From: a bacterium
GTDB taxonomy: Bacteria; Krumholzibacteriota; Krumholzibacteriia; WVZY01
DNA length: 6,866 bases
Assembly: GCA_027296025.1 (NCBI GenBank)
Contig: JAPUJU010000174.1
Location: forward strand, 1 to 6,866
Direction of reading: 5' to 3'
Made by a program: the position numbers and the translations under genes. The notes below the pieces were generated by a model, which was not told where the DNA came from, searched no databases, and saw nothing but the letters and a program-made list of their open reading frames with translations. How positions within the stretch are numbered: the stretch's first letter is position 1; the number at the start of each line of letters is the position of its first letter. Below, piece after piece: positions 6,700 to 6,866 of the stretch.

Positions 6700-6866
6700 T
6701 GTACAACTCGTAAGACGAAGGGCAATCCGGTCAAGAATCAACAACCCACTCGTTTACGGGTTCTTGCCGCCGTCGTTACCACGTACTATCTGCCCGGCGA
6801 CGGCAGCGAACAGCTCTACGACACCATCACACCCGTCAACACCTTCCGCGTTGTACTGGGCCACTA
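6700..6866 (+). pseudogene. Start-less fragment resembling the C-terminal part of a sulfatase/LTA-synthase-like protein
   Basis: After a TAG at 6697-6699 this frame stays open to the window edge. From 6778 it encodes TTYYLPGDGSEQLYDTIT and then PVNTFRVVLGHY. I recall the pattern 'NAYYLPG...LYPSITPVNTFRVV.N.YFG' from the C-terminal part of large membrane sulfatase-like (alkaline-phosphatase superfamily) proteins, where it follows the metal-binding 'SDHG' region and an 'RF.ILNAYY' segment. Here no ATG, GTG or TTG occurs in frame between 6700 and the similarity, and the upstream part of the enzyme is missing. The residues just before (TRLRVLAAVV) match the expected phrase poorly. This looks like a decayed or truncated gene, or a join artefact near a contig end. 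The family call rests on memory of the motif, without an alignment. Confidence 0.45.

Noticed and set aside
6732..6772. Bulged pairing of CAAGAA...CCC with GGGTTCTTG
   Set aside because: The left arm needs a seven-base bulge and the stem is short. It falls within the sulfatase-like open frame, and no known RNA element fits.

Overview
The window is about 58-60% G+C by eye and reads as a compact bacterial operon, all on the + strand. It is most likely from a Gram-negative member of the FCB superphylum or a related candidate phylum. The support for that placement is the SMC N-terminus, which has a GPNGCGKTN Walker A and the phrases 'KMENVIFNGT' and 'EREMVDSVISD' where Firmicutes SMC has a GSGKSN Walker A and 'SQGKVEEILSS'. 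These resemble Bacteroidetes/Chlorobi-type SMCs as I remember them. The placement is inference; no rRNA or other firm marker is present.

Layout: (1) positions 1-108 hold the last 35 codons of an unidentified gene. (2) Positions 129-1931 encode a 600-residue protein with a degenerate ParA/CpsD-like P-loop domain, a long acidic Pro/Glu-rich linker, one transmembrane helix and a C-terminal SPOR domain. (3) Positions 1993-5589 encode a full-length SMC chromosome-condensation ATPase with a TTG start and a strong Shine-Dalgarno. (4) Positions 5624-6505 encode the signal-recognition-particle receptor FtsY in a short form without an acidic N-terminal domain. (5) Positions 6506-6866 are mostly non-coding, with a 10-bp hairpin. 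At the very end is an open stretch with no start codon that resembles the C-terminal part of a sulfatase/LTA-synthase-like protein and is probably a gene remnant.

The gaps between genes are 20, 61 and 34 nt, and there is no obvious internal promoter or terminator, so the four genes are probably co-transcribed. smc next to ftsY is a common bacterial arrangement. The unusual member is the membrane-anchored protein ahead of smc. Its outer part should bind septal peptidoglycan through SPOR, and its cytoplasmic part looks like a MinD/ParA-type ATPase that has lost its nucleotide-binding residues. A link between the division site and the chromosome machinery is an attractive hypothesis but is not shown by sequence alone.

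The most notable points are the pseudo-ATPase/SPOR fusion, the replacement of the SMC Q-loop glutamine by arginine, and the start-less sulfatase-like fragment at the 3' edge.
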